Source: Micrococcus terreus (lineage in GTDB: Bacteria; Actinomycetota; Actinomycetes; Actinomycetales; Micrococcaceae). From it: a stretch of DNA of 64,000 nt. How positions within the stretch are numbered: position 1 is the stretch's first letter; the number at the start of each line of letters is the position of its first letter. The stretch is from the NCBI RefSeq assembly GCF_900116905.1, contig NZ_FPCG01000011.1:1-64000 (forward strand). Direction: 5' to 3'. Both the position numbers and the translations under genes were made by a program. Shown here piece by piece: positions 15,696 through 24,178 of this stretch. The notes beneath the pieces were generated by a model. It searched no databases. It saw only the letters and a program-made list of their open reading frames with translations, and was not told the DNA's origin.

Positions 15696-16994
15696 ATGAA
15701 CCCCGCCATCCCGAACACCCCCTCGCCGGATGCACCGGTGAATCCGAACATCCCGGCCCTGGGCGGCCAGGTGACCCAGCTGCCCACGCAGGTCACCGTG
15801 CAGCCGGTCCCGGCCGGGCACCCCTACGCGCAGCACATCCTGCCGGTGGACCTGGAGCCCTCCTACACGGTGCTGGTGGACCCGAAGGTCCCGGACGCGC
15901 CCGAGGGGCAGTGGTGGCCGCCGCGCGCGCTGGACGCCGACTGGCTGCTCGAGGACCCCACCCACCTGCCGGACATCCTGCACGTGCACTTCGGCTTCGA
16001 GCACTACTCCCCCCTGCAGCTGCGCCGTCTCGTGGAGGTGCTGCGCCAGGCCGGCTCCGCCCTGGTGATCACCGTGCACGACCTCGAGAACCCGCATCTG
16101 ACCGAGCAGAAGGCCCACCTGGACCGGCTGCAGGTGCTGGTGCCCGCCGCGGACGAGGTGCTCACCCTGACCGAGGGCGCCGCCCAGGAGATCCAGCGCC
16201 GCTGGGGCCGGCACGCCACCGTGGTCCCGCACCCGCATGTGCTGCCGCTGGAGCAGCTGCCCGTCGCCCCGTCCACAGGCCGGCGCCGCGCCGCCACCCC
16301 GGAGGATGAAGGGCACGATGACGGCCAGTCCGGTTTCCCGTTCACCCTCACCGCGGGTGCCCGGCGGCAGGCCCCCACCTCCGGTGACACGGTCACGATC
16401 GGCGTGCATGCCAAGGACCTGCGGGCCAATGTGGATCCGATCAGCGTGATGGACGGACTCCAGGCCACCCGGGACCTGCTGAAGGCCCAGGGGATCGAGG
16501 CCACCGTGCGGTTCGACGTCCACCGCGGTGTGCAGCGCCGCGGCATGCTGGAGATCCTGCAGAAGGAGGCCGCGGCCCGGGACATCCAGGTCTGGGAGCA
16601 CAACCGCCTCTCGGACGACGAGCTCGCCGCCGACCTGCTCAACCTGGACGTCTCCGTCCTGCCCTACGGCTTCGGCACCCACTCCGGCTGGGTGGAGCTC
16701 TGCCGCGACCTCGGCGTGCCCGTGGTGGTCAATGACGTGGGCTTCGTGGCCGAGCAGGCCGCCGCGCCCACCCCCGGGGCCCCGGCAGACGCCGTCTCGC
16801 CGATCGGGGTGTTCACCACGGCGGACCCGCAGTCCATGGCCGCCGCGATCGACCGACTGCTGGATCAGCGCGGCCGGATCCACCCCGCCACCCGGGAGGC
16901 CCGTGCCGAGCAGCGCGAGCAGATCGCCGCCGTGCATGACGAGGTCTACAACCGCGCCCTGGCCGTGGCCCGCTCCCGCGCCGCCGCCCGGTGA
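15696..16994 (+). CDS. GT4-like glycosyltransferase
   Basis: 432 residues from ATG 15696 with ATAGGAG upstream. GT-B fold: an N-terminal domain with ILHVHFGFEHYS and LVITVHDLENPHL, then a donor domain with VTIGVHAKDLRANVDP, EHNRLSDDELAADLLNLDVSVLPYGFGTHSGWVELCRDLGVP, which contains the nucleotide-sugar E-rich stretch. The first 30 residues are Pro/Asn-rich and disordered. It is divergent from the WcbI operon and overlaps the next GT2 gene by 4 nt. Part of the surface-polysaccharide cluster; sugar unknown. Confidence 0.82.
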   Translation: MNPAIPNTPSPDAPVNPNIPALGGQVTQLPTQVTVQPVPAGHPYAQHILPVDLEPSYTVLVDPKVPDAPEGQWWPPRALDADWLLEDPTHLPDILHVHFGFEHYSPLQLRRLVEVLRQAGSALVITVHDLENPHLTEQKAHLDRLQVLVPAADEVLTLTEGAAQEIQRRWGRHATVVPHPHVLPLEQLPVAPSTGRRRAATPEDEGHDDGQSGFPFTLTAGARRQAPTSGDTVTIGVHAKDLRANVDPISVMDGLQATRDLLKAQGIEATVRFDVHRGVQRRGMLEILQKEAAARDIQVWEHNRLSDDELAADLLNLDVSVLPYGFGTHSGWVELCRDLGVPVVVNDVGFVAEQAAAPTPGAPADAVSPIGVFTTADPQSMAAAIDRLLDQRGRIHPATREARAEQREQIAAVHDEVYNRALAVARSRAAAR

Positions 16995-17935
16995 GGCTCT
17001 CAGGCGGGGAGGCTGACTGTTCGGACTGGTCGGACTGTTCGGTCCTGGTCATCACCGGGGGGCGTGACGCCCACCTGGAGCGCGTGGTGCGCGGGCTGGA
17101 GCGGGCCGTGCCGCGCCCGGCCGAGGTCGTCGTCGTGTTCATGGACCAGCCGGACGGGCAGGTCCCGGAGACGGACCTGCCCGTGGTGGTCGGCCATGTC
17201 AACCCTCCAGACGGCGGCGGGAGACTTCCGCTGGCCGAGGCCAGGAACGCTGCGGCCGAGTTGGCCACCCGGGCGGTGCTGGTGTTCCTGGACGTGGACT
17301 GCATACCGGCGCAGGACGCCGTCGGGCGACTCTGCCGGACGGTGCAGGAGCATCCGGGGTCGCTGGTGATGGGCACGCCTCGGTACCTGGAGCCGGACTG
17401 GCTGGCGCGCGGCGGGGCGAGTGTCGGCGGTGCCGGGTCCGGGGCAAGCGGCCCGGGTGCTGACCCGGACCCACTGCTGCGGGAGCTGTCCGTCCTGCAT
17501 GCCGCACGGGCCCACCTGGCCGAAGGTCCCACGCAGGACTGGCACCTGGTCTGGACGCTCGTGCTGGCGGTCAGCGCGGCGGACCACGCACGCCTGGGCG
17601 GATTCGACACCGGATTCAGCGGCTACGGGGCCGAGGACACGGACTACTCCTTCCGAGCCCGGGACGCCGGGCTGGCCCTGAGGCACTGCGGTGCAGAGGT
17701 CTTCCACCAGCACCACGGCGTCTACCGGCCACCGCTGCACCATGTCCAGGACATCGTGGTGAACGCCCGGCGGTTCCGCCAGGTGCACGGCGTGTGGCCC
17801 ATGGAGGGCTGGCTGGAGCAGTTCGAGGACCTGGGCCTGGTGCGCTGGGACCGGGAGGGTGAGGTGCTGGAGTTCCTGCGGGCCCCCACCGAGGCCGAGC
17901 TGACCGCCGCCCGGGATGACCGGCGCGCCTACTGA
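16991..17935 (+). CDS. Family 2 glycosyltransferase
   Basis: 314 residues from GTG 16991 (GTGA overlap with the upstream GT). GT-A features: SVLVITGGRDAHLERVV, VLVFLDVDCIPA (DxD metal site), and FDTGFSGYGAEDTDYSFRARDAG (acceptor/catalytic ED motif), like the N-terminal half of the GT at 11819-13396. Near the start a short imperfect DNA repeat (TCGGACTG units, about 17022-17042) encodes SDWSDCS. No membrane helix is seen, so it acts at the cytoplasmic face. Substrate unknown. Confidence 0.84.
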   Translation: MRLSGGEADCSDWSDCSVLVITGGRDAHLERVVRGLERAVPRPAEVVVVFMDQPDGQVPETDLPVVVGHVNPPDGGGRLPLAEARNAAAELATRAVLVFLDVDCIPAQDAVGRLCRTVQEHPGSLVMGTPRYLEPDWLARGGASVGGAGSGASGPGADPDPLLRELSVLHAARAHLAEGPTQDWHLVWTLVLAVSAADHARLGGFDTGFSGYGAEDTDYSFRARDAGLALRHCGAEVFHQHHGVYRPPLHHVQDIVVNARRFRQVHGVWPMEGWLEQFEDLGLVRWDREGEVLEFLRAPTEAELTAARDDRRAY

Positions 17936-18090
17936 CCGGAACCGCCCGACAGACCGGCTCGGGGAACCTGCGGAGCGCATTGTTCTCACCGCTGCAGGGC
18001 ATTCTTTCGATCTGCGCATAGGTGACACATGGTGAGCTGAGTCACTGTACGTTCGTCAGAGTCTTCCGCACCGTGAACCGAGGAGCCCTG

Positions 18091-19431
18091 ATGAGCGCAT
18101 CACCTGCTGTGGTGAACCAGCCCACCCCCCAACAGCGCCGGACCACCATCCTCGCCGCCAGCGTGGGAACGGTGATCGAGTGGTACGACTACATGGCCTA
18201 CGCCTTCGTCGCCGTCACCCTCGCCGCGGTCTTCTTCCCCGCAGCCGACACCGCCACGGCAGTGCTCTCGGCCCTGGCCGTGTTCGGCGTCTCCTTCCTG
18301 TTCCGCCCGCTCGGCGGAGTGGTCTTCGGCCACATCGCGGACAAGTTCGGCCGCCGCCCCGCGCTGACCATCTCGGTGATCGGCATGGCCATCGCCTCCG
18401 CACTGATCGGCCTGCTGCCCACCTACCTGGCGGTCGGGATCGTGGCACCCATCCTGCTGGTGCTGCTCCGTGCCCTGCAGGGCATCGCCGCCGGCGGCGA
18501 GATGGCCAGTGCGGCCACCTACGCCTCGGAGGCCTCGGACACCCGCCGTCGCGCCTTCGACGTCAGCTTCGTGAACCTGGGCCTGGTGATCGGCACCGCC
18601 CTGGGCGCCGTCGTCGTGGGCCTGCTGTACGCAGGCCTGAGCGAGGAGCAGATGCTCGAGTGGGGCTGGCGCGTGCCCTTCCTGCTCTCGGTGCCGCTCG
18701 GCATCGCCGCCATGATCATCCGCAGGTTCATGGAGGAGTCCCCCGAGTTCGATGCCCTCAAGAAGGACAACAAGGTCAAGAAGGCCCCCATCCTCCAGGC
18801 CTTCAGCGAGGCACCCGGCCGCGTCATGCTGGTCACCGGACTGAACCTGGGCTCCTTCGCGGCGTACTACATCGTGTTCACCTATATGTCCACGTGCTTC
18901 CAGACCCAGGGGATCATGACCGCCGCACAGGCCTCCTGGTCCTCCGTGGCCTCCCTGGTCGTCGCCGGCGTGTTCATCCCGTTCTGGGGCCGGATGTCAG
19001 ACCGCTTCGGGCGCAAGCCGATCTTCCTCTTCGCCACGGCGTCGCTGACGGTGCTGTCCTACCCGCTCTTCCTGCTGATGAAGCAGGGCTTCGTCTTCGC
19101 CATGGCCGGCCACATGGTCTTCGGCATCCTGGAGGCCGCGTACCTGGGCGTCTACCTGGCCGCCTACACCGAGCTGTTCACCCCGGCCCTGCGCGTGTCC
19201 GGGATCGCCATGGGCTACAACATCTCCTCGATCATCGCCGGGGGTCCGGCCGCCTACGTCTCCCAGTGGCTGATCGGGGTCACCGGGATCGCCGAGGCCC
19301 CGGCGTTCTTCGTCATCGCGATGACCGGTTTCAGCTTCGTGGTCTGCCTGGTGTGGTATCACGAGACAGGGGGCCGACCGCTTCCCGGACAGCGCATCCA
19401 GCAGCCCCAGCGCGAGCCCGTGCACACCTGA
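18091..19431 (+). CDS. MFS transporter, metabolite:H+ symporter (ProP/KgtP-like)
   Basis: 446 residues, twelve hydrophobic segments. N-terminal VGTVIEWYDYMAYAFVA is the MHS-family signature. The MFS loop motif appears as GHIADKFGRRPAL between TM2 and TM3 and again as GRMSDRFGRKPIF in the second half. ATG 18091 has GAGGAGCC upstream. It begins a same-strand run with an aldehyde dehydrogenase (34 nt later) and an alcohol dehydrogenase, so it probably imports the carboxylate or alcohol those enzymes use. Substrate is inference. Confidence 0.9.
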   Translation: MSASPAVVNQPTPQQRRTTILAASVGTVIEWYDYMAYAFVAVTLAAVFFPAADTATAVLSALAVFGVSFLFRPLGGVVFGHIADKFGRRPALTISVIGMAIASALIGLLPTYLAVGIVAPILLVLLRALQGIAAGGEMASAATYASEASDTRRRAFDVSFVNLGLVIGTALGAVVVGLLYAGLSEEQMLEWGWRVPFLLSVPLGIAAMIIRRFMEESPEFDALKKDNKVKKAPILQAFSEAPGRVMLVTGLNLGSFAAYYIVFTYMSTCFQTQGIMTAAQASWSSVASLVVAGVFIPFWGRMSDRFGRKPIFLFATASLTVLSYPLFLLMKQGFVFAMAGHMVFGILEAAYLGVYLAAYTELFTPALRVSGIAMGYNISSIIAGGPAAYVSQWLIGVTGIAEAPAFFVIAMTGFSFVVCLVWYHETGGRPLPGQRIQQPQREPVHT

Positions 19432-19465
19432 TGCCGACCCGACCCACCATCCCGAAGGACAGCAG

Positions 19466-20836
19466 ATGAGCAGCTATCACACCCTGAACCCCGCCACCGG
19501 CGAGCAGCTGGCCACCTATGACACGCTGACGGACGAGCAGGTCGAGCGACTGATCGACCAGGCCGTGCAGACCAGCCGGACCTGGCGTCAGGTGCCCCTG
19601 GACGAGCGTTCCCAGGCACTGACCCGCATCGCCGACCTGTATGAAGAGCGCGCGGAGGAGCTGGCCCAGACCATCACGCGGGAGATGGGCAAGCCGATCA
19701 CCGCGGCCCGGGGTGAGATCAAGACCGTTGTCGGGATCTACCGCTACTACGCCGAGCAGGGTCCCGGCTTCCTGAAGGACGAGAAGATCGATGTCCAGGG
19801 GTCCGGATCCGCCTACATCCGCCGGGAGGCCATCGGCGTCCTGTTGGGCATCATGCCCTGGAACTTCCCCCACTATCAGGTCGCTCGCTTCGCAGCGCCC
19901 AACCTCCTGCTGGGCAATGTGGTCACCATCAAGCACGCCGCCAACTGCGGTGCCTCGGCCCAGGCGATCCACCAGCTGATGGCCGATGTCGGCCTGCCGG
20001 AGGGCGCGTACACGAACCTGTTCGCCACCCATGACCAGGTCGAGAGCCTCATCGCCGACGACCGCATCCAGGGCGTCTCCCTGACCGGCTCCGACGGCGC
20101 CGGTGCCAAGATCGGTGCCCTGGCCGGCAAGCACGTGAAGAAGGCCGTGCTGGAGCTGGGCGGATCCGACCCATTCATCGTCCTGGAGGACGCCGACCTG
20201 GACGAGGCCACCACCGGCGCCGTGATGGGCCGCCTGGTCAACACCGGACAGACCTGCACCTCCTCCAAGCGGTTCATCGTGGTCGACTCCGTGTACGACG
20301 CCTTCGTGGAGCAGTTCGTGGCCAAGATGTCCGCTGTCCAGCCCGCTGACCCCACCCTGGAGGACACCCTGGTGGGGCCGCTGTCCTCCGCACGCGCCCG
20401 GGACGAGCTGCACGAGCTGGTCGAGGACGCCGTGCAGAACGGCGCCACCGTGCTCACCGGCGGTGCGCCCGTGGACGGACCCGGCTCGTTCTACCAGCCG
20501 ACCATCCTCTCCGAGGTCACCGAGAAGGCCCGTGCCTACCGGGAGGAGCTCTTCGGGCCCGTAGGAGTGGTCTACCGCGTCCCGGATGAGGAGGCCGCGA
20601 TCCGTCTGGCCAATGACTCCCCCTACGGACTGTCCTCCTCCGTGTACTCGACGGACATCGAACGGGCCCAGGCGGTCGGCGCCCAGCTGGAGACCGGCAT
20701 GGTGTGGGTCAACAGCACCTCCAAGTCCTCCGCGGAGCTGCCCTTCGGCGGCGTCAAGCGCTCAGGTTTCGGCCGCGAGCTGGGCCAGCTGGGCATCGAG
20801 GAGTTCGCCAACCGCAAGCTGATCCGCATCCCGTGA
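19466..20836 (+). CDS. NAD(P)-dependent aldehyde dehydrogenase (succinate-semialdehyde type)
   Basis: 456 residues. ALDH fold with the cofactor-site MPWNFPHYQ, active-site Glu230 (LELGGSDPF), nucleophile Cys264 (NTGQTCTSSKR) and the C-terminal LPFGGVKRSGFGRELG. Length and motifs match the GabD/YneI-like group. It lies between the MFS carrier and a zinc alcohol dehydrogenase in one probable operon, with AAGGACAGC upstream of ATG 19466. A route from alcohol to aldehyde to acid is the natural reading; the actual substrate is not determined. Confidence 0.92.
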   Translation: MSSYHTLNPATGEQLATYDTLTDEQVERLIDQAVQTSRTWRQVPLDERSQALTRIADLYEERAEELAQTITREMGKPITAARGEIKTVVGIYRYYAEQGPGFLKDEKIDVQGSGSAYIRREAIGVLLGIMPWNFPHYQVARFAAPNLLLGNVVTIKHAANCGASAQAIHQLMADVGLPEGAYTNLFATHDQVESLIADDRIQGVSLTGSDGAGAKIGALAGKHVKKAVLELGGSDPFIVLEDADLDEATTGAVMGRLVNTGQTCTSSKRFIVVDSVYDAFVEQFVAKMSAVQPADPTLEDTLVGPLSSARARDELHELVEDAVQNGATVLTGGAPVDGPGSFYQPTILSEVTEKARAYREELFGPVGVVYRVPDEEAAIRLANDSPYGLSSSVYSTDIERAQAVGAQLETGMVWVNSTSKSSAELPFGGVKRSGFGRELGQLGIEEFANRKLIRIP

Positions 20837-20885
20837 CATCCACCGACCTCGCCGACCCCACTGGCCCCACCGAGAGGAGCGGTCG

Positions 20886-21974
20886 ATGACGACCGTACGC
20901 AGTTTCGCCCAGCTGTCGGCTGAGGACACCCACATCCAGGAGCACTCGCTCGAGGTGCCGGAGCCGCAGGGGCATGAGGTCGTCGTGGACATCAGCCACG
21001 CCGGCGTGTGCCACACGGACATCCACGTCCGAGAGGGTGGCTATGACCTCGGTTCAGCCGGCTGGATGTCGATGACCGACCGGGGTGTGAAGCACCCCTT
21101 GGTCATGGGCCACGAGATCGCTGGGACCATCAGTGCCGTCGGACCCGATGTCACGGACCGCAAGGTCGGTGACCAGGTCGCCGTCTACCCCTGGCTGGGC
21201 TGTGGCGAGTGCGCGACCTGTGCGGACGGCCACGAGAACCTGTGCATGCATGCCTCCCGCATCATCGGGATCATGCGCGCGGGCGGTTATGCCGAGCAGG
21301 TCTCGGTCCCGCATGAGAAGTACTGCGTACCCCTGGACGGTGTGGATCCGGCCTGGGGTGCCACCCTGGCCTGCTCGGGACTGACCGCCGTGGCCTCTGC
21401 CGACCACGTGCTGTCCATGACCGCCCTGGAGAAGGATCTGCCGGTGGCCGTGATCGGTGCCGGTGGCGTGGGACTGATGTGCGTCGCCGCCCTGCACGCC
21501 CAGGGTCTGACGAACATCGCCGTGCTGGACCGATCGGACGCCAACTTCGAACGAGCCCAGGAGCTCGGTGCCCGTCAGACGATGCTGGTCCAGGACGAGA
21601 CCACACCGGACGACGTCAAGACGGCGCTGGGAGACACCCCCGTCGCGGTGATCGACGTGGTCAACTCCGGGACCACCGCCACCTTGGCGTTCAACACCGT
21701 GCGCAAGAGCGGACGGGTGATCCTCGTGGGGCTGTTCGGCGGGGAGATCGTCCTGCCCACGGTGCTGTTCACGCTGACTCAGAAGTCGATCGTCGGCAAC
21801 TACGTCGGCGGACTGCAGCACCTGCACACCGCGCTGTCCCTGGCGCGCGAGGGACGTCTTCCTCGCATTCCCGTCCAGGAGACGCCGATGACTGCGGACT
21901 CCGTGCAGCAGACCCTGGACGACCTGGAGGCAGGCCGCTCCCGCGGACGGACGGTGCTGACCGTCTCGAGGTGA
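20886..21974 (+). CDS. Zinc-dependent NAD alcohol dehydrogenase
   Basis: 362 residues, medium-chain dehydrogenase. Catalytic zinc ligands Cys42 and His76 (GHEIAG, with Glu77) and structural zinc ligands Cys106, Cys109, Cys112 and Cys120 are all present. The Rossmann motif VIGAGGVGLM is followed by an Asp (VLDRSD) that favours NAD. It follows the aldehyde dehydrogenase by 49 nt and is the last gene before a strong terminator. It probably supplies the aldehyde for its neighbour. Confidence 0.93.
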   Translation: MTTVRSFAQLSAEDTHIQEHSLEVPEPQGHEVVVDISHAGVCHTDIHVREGGYDLGSAGWMSMTDRGVKHPLVMGHEIAGTISAVGPDVTDRKVGDQVAVYPWLGCGECATCADGHENLCMHASRIIGIMRAGGYAEQVSVPHEKYCVPLDGVDPAWGATLACSGLTAVASADHVLSMTALEKDLPVAVIGAGGVGLMCVAALHAQGLTNIAVLDRSDANFERAQELGARQTMLVQDETTPDDVKTALGDTPVAVIDVVNSGTTATLAFNTVRKSGRVILVGLFGGEIVLPTVLFTLTQKSIVGNYVGGLQHLHTALSLAREGRLPRIPVQETPMTADSVQQTLDDLEAGRSRGRTVLTVSR

Positions 21975-21999
21975 TCTGCTGATCTGCTCCGCAGACGAG

Positions 22000-22031
22000 A
22001 ACGGCTCGCCCCCAGGTGGGGGCGAGCCGTT
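22000..22031. terminator. Bidirectional hairpin terminator
   Basis: Perfect 14-bp stem (AACGGCTCGCCCCC and its complement) with an AGGT loop, between the convergent alcohol dehydrogenase and the small membrane protein. There is no T tract, as is usual in high-GC actinobacteria. Confidence 0.9.
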
Positions 22032-22053
22032 GACGCTTCAGGGGGTCAGTCGA

Positions 22054-22401
22054 TCACCAGAAGACGGCGAGGGCGACGTTGACCAGGGTCAGACCGCCCA
22101 CAGCGTGGGCCAGGCCGGTGGAGACCGGCTGGTCCTTGGCGATCTTGCGGCGACCGATGATGGCGGCCACCAGCACGGCGATCAGCACGACGAGCTTGAC
22201 GGCGATCTTGATGTGGTTGACCTGACCGTCGCCCATCTCCAGCAGGCCGACCAGCGCGACGCCGGTGACCAGCTGGATCCAGGCGCCGATGTGCTGCCAC
22301 TGCAGCACGGTGGGGTTGCGGAAAGTGGCCAGCCAGCCGCCCAGCAGGGCGGCGGTGCCCACGAAGTGGAGGAAGAGAACAAGGGAGTGCACGAAGTCCA
22401 T
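22054..22401 (-). CDS. Small four-helix integral membrane protein
   Basis: 115 residues, four hydrophobic segments (MDFVHSLVLFLHFVGTAALLGG; a second near 38-53; KLVVLIAVLVAAIIG; LAHAVGGLTLVNVALAVFW). His residues lie inside helices 1, 2 and 4 (HFVG, WQHIG, LAHAVG), a pattern also seen in small CopD/cytochrome-b-like membrane proteins, but I do not assign a family. ATG 22401 has a TACGCT box six bases upstream and is divergent from a TetR gene, whose operator sits between them, so TetR control is plausible. Confidence 0.75.
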   Translation of the reverse strand: MDFVHSLVLFLHFVGTAALLGGWLATFRNPTVLQWQHIGAWIQLVTGVALVGLLEMGDGQVNHIKIAVKLVVLIAVLVAAIIGRRKIAKDQPVSTGLAHAVGGLTLVNVALAVFW

Positions 22402-22407
22402 CCTTCG

Positions 22408-22461
22408 AGCGTACCGTCGTCTCGACAGCGTGTCGAAAAGACCTGCAGTCAGGGTTAGGAT
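22408..22461. promoter_or_regulatory. Divergent promoter region with TetR-type inverted repeat
   Basis: Minus -10 TACGCT at 22408-22413 (six bases from ATG 22401). Inverted repeat TCGACA-GCG-TGTCGA at 22422-22436. Plus -10 TAGGAT at 22456-22461 for the TetR gene. The repeat overlaps the -35 region of both, fitting autorepression. Confidence 0.6.
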
Positions 22462-22484
22462 GGCCCCGACTCAGGAGGAGATCC

Positions 22485-23081
22485 ATGCCCCGCATCAGTG
22501 AGGCCACCGTGGCCGAGCACCGTGCAGCCCGCGAACGGGCGCTGCTCGACGCCGCCCACGAGATCCTGCTCGAGACCGGGGAGGCCCCCGGGCTGCCCCA
22601 GGTGGCCCAGCGGGCCGGCCTGGCTCGGACCAGCGTGTACCAGTACTTCGCCTCCAAACAGGACCTGCTCCAGGCCATGGTCCGGGACATCTACCCCCGG
22701 TGGACCGAAGGCATCACCGCCGCCATGGCCGCCGCCCCCACCGAGGCCGACCGGATCCTGGCCTATGCCGTGGCCAATGTGCGGCTGGTGGCCGACGGTG
22801 CCCACGCCGTGGGCAGCGCCCTGGCCGCGCTGGCACCCGGCGAGGAGCTGGACGAGCAGGCCACCCGGATGCACCGCGAGGTCCAGGAGCCGCTGGTCCA
22901 GACCCTGACCGCACTGAACGTGGACTGCCCCGAGCAGGTGGCCGAGCTGATTAACGCGGTGGTGCACAGCACCGTGATGCTGCTCGAGTCCGGTCAGAGC
23001 GTGGACTCCGCCCTGTCCCACCTCCACGTGGTCCTGGGACCTCTCGTTCGCGAGCACGGGGGCACCGGCGCAGCCGTCTGA
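22485..23081 (+). CDS. TetR-family transcriptional regulator
   Basis: 198 residues. N-terminal TetR HTH (about 16-62) with ALLDAAHEILLETG, VAQRAGLARTSVYQYFASKQDLLQAMV; the C-terminal ligand-binding domain is helical with no assignable ligand. ATG 22485 has AGGAGGAG upstream. It is divergent from the four-helix membrane protein, with an inverted repeat between them. Likely a local repressor of itself and that neighbour. Confidence 0.9.
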   Translation: MPRISEATVAEHRAARERALLDAAHEILLETGEAPGLPQVAQRAGLARTSVYQYFASKQDLLQAMVRDIYPRWTEGITAAMAAAPTEADRILAYAVANVRLVADGAHAVGSALAALAPGEELDEQATRMHREVQEPLVQTLTALNVDCPEQVAELINAVVHSTVMLLESGQSVDSALSHLHVVLGPLVREHGGTGAAV

Positions 23082-23089
23082 CGGGCCAG

Positions 23090-24178
23090 TCAGCGGCGCC
23101 GTGCCACCCTGTCCACGAGCTCTTCCCAGCGGCGTCGGTGCTCGGCCGGCTCCGTGAGCAGCTGGTGGGCCAGTCGGTCTGCCGCAGCGGGGTCGGCGAG
23201 CGCAGTTCGGACGGCACCAGCCCAGTCCGCCTCGGGGTCCGCCCAGGCACACCACGGCACACCGGCCTGGGCCTGGGCGGCCTGGGCGAAGCGGAGCTGT
23301 TCATCGAACGGCCGCACCTCCGGGGCCAGCACCAGGGGGCGGCCGCTGCGCACCGCATCCACGCTGGCGTTGTGCCCGGCGGAGACCACCACCAGATCGG
23401 CCTCGGCGAGCCGGGCGGCCACGCTGTCGGTCCAGCCGTGCAGGGCCAGGTTCGGCGGGGTTGCTACGGTCTGCGGCTCGACCACCGGACCGTACACCTC
23501 CCACTGCGCCGCCGGCACCTGCTGGGCCGCGCGCGCCAGGTCGGTGAGTCGCACGCCCCCACCCCCGGTCCCGGTCACCACGGCGATGCGCGGCACCGCC
23601 GCCGAGTCCAGCCGCTGCGCCGTCCCCGCCCGCTCGCTCAGCCTGCCGGTCACATCCGGGGTGCCCAGGTTCACGGTCTTCTGGCCGTACTGCTCCAGCC
23701 AGCCCGGATCCTCCAGCCCCGCACCGTAGTAGGCCACCAGGGCGTCCACCTCGGCGTACAGCAGCCGGTGCGCGGCATCGGTGCGGTCTCCGTGCATCCT
23801 CCGGTGGATCACCGGGTAGCCGGCCAGCCGCAGGAACAGGGCGGCCTCCACGGACACGTCCACCACCACCACGTCCGGCTGCACGCGCTGCGAGGCCGCC
23901 AGCAGGGTGCCGAATCTCTGCTGGATCTGCGGTCCCACCGGGGTCCAGTGCAGCGCGGAGCTCGCCGGCTGGCGATGGCCGTCCACCAGATCAGAGGGCA
24001 GGGGCACGACGTCGGCCCCGTCCGGGAGCATGGCCACGGCACGTGGGTGCGCCGTCACCACGGTGACGTCGAAGGCGTCGGCGCCCATCAGGGTACGGGC
24101 ATGGTGGACATGGCCGGCACCGTGCTGGTGGGCGTAGTAGAGGACACGGCGTCTGGCGGTGACGGCGCTGCGAGTCAT
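23090..24178 (-). CDS. MurG/GT28-like glycosyltransferase
   Basis: 362 residues. N-terminal RVLYYAHQHGAGHVHHART is the glycosyltransferase-B N-domain 'GxGH' turn. The donor domain has IAVVTGTGGGGVRL and ADLVVVSAGHNASVDAVRSGRPLVLAPEVRPFDEQLRFA, the MurG/MGT-type nucleotide-sugar site. It overlaps the upstream GT4 gene by 4 nt (ATGA) and is co-translated with it. Probably makes a cell-envelope glycan or glycolipid; acceptor unknown. Confidence 0.85.
   Translation of the reverse strand: MTRSAVTARRRVLYYAHQHGAGHVHHARTLMGADAFDVTVVTAHPRAVAMLPDGADVVPLPSDLVDGHRQPASSALHWTPVGPQIQQRFGTLLAASQRVQPDVVVVDVSVEAALFLRLAGYPVIHRRMHGDRTDAAHRLLYAEVDALVAYYGAGLEDPGWLEQYGQKTVNLGTPDVTGRLSERAGTAQRLDSAAVPRIAVVTGTGGGGVRLTDLARAAQQVPAAQWEVYGPVVEPQTVATPPNLALHGWTDSVAARLAEADLVVVSAGHNASVDAVRSGRPLVLAPEVRPFDEQLRFAQAAQAQAGVPWCAWADPEADWAGAVRTALADPAAADRLAHQLLTEPAEHRRRWEELVDRVARRR

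Noticed and set aside
14634-16937. Very long opposed frames (over 750 codons) covering wcbI and the GT4 gene on both strands
   Set aside because: High-GC shadow frames. True starts are fixed by promoter boxes and by where family similarity begins (15650 and 15696).
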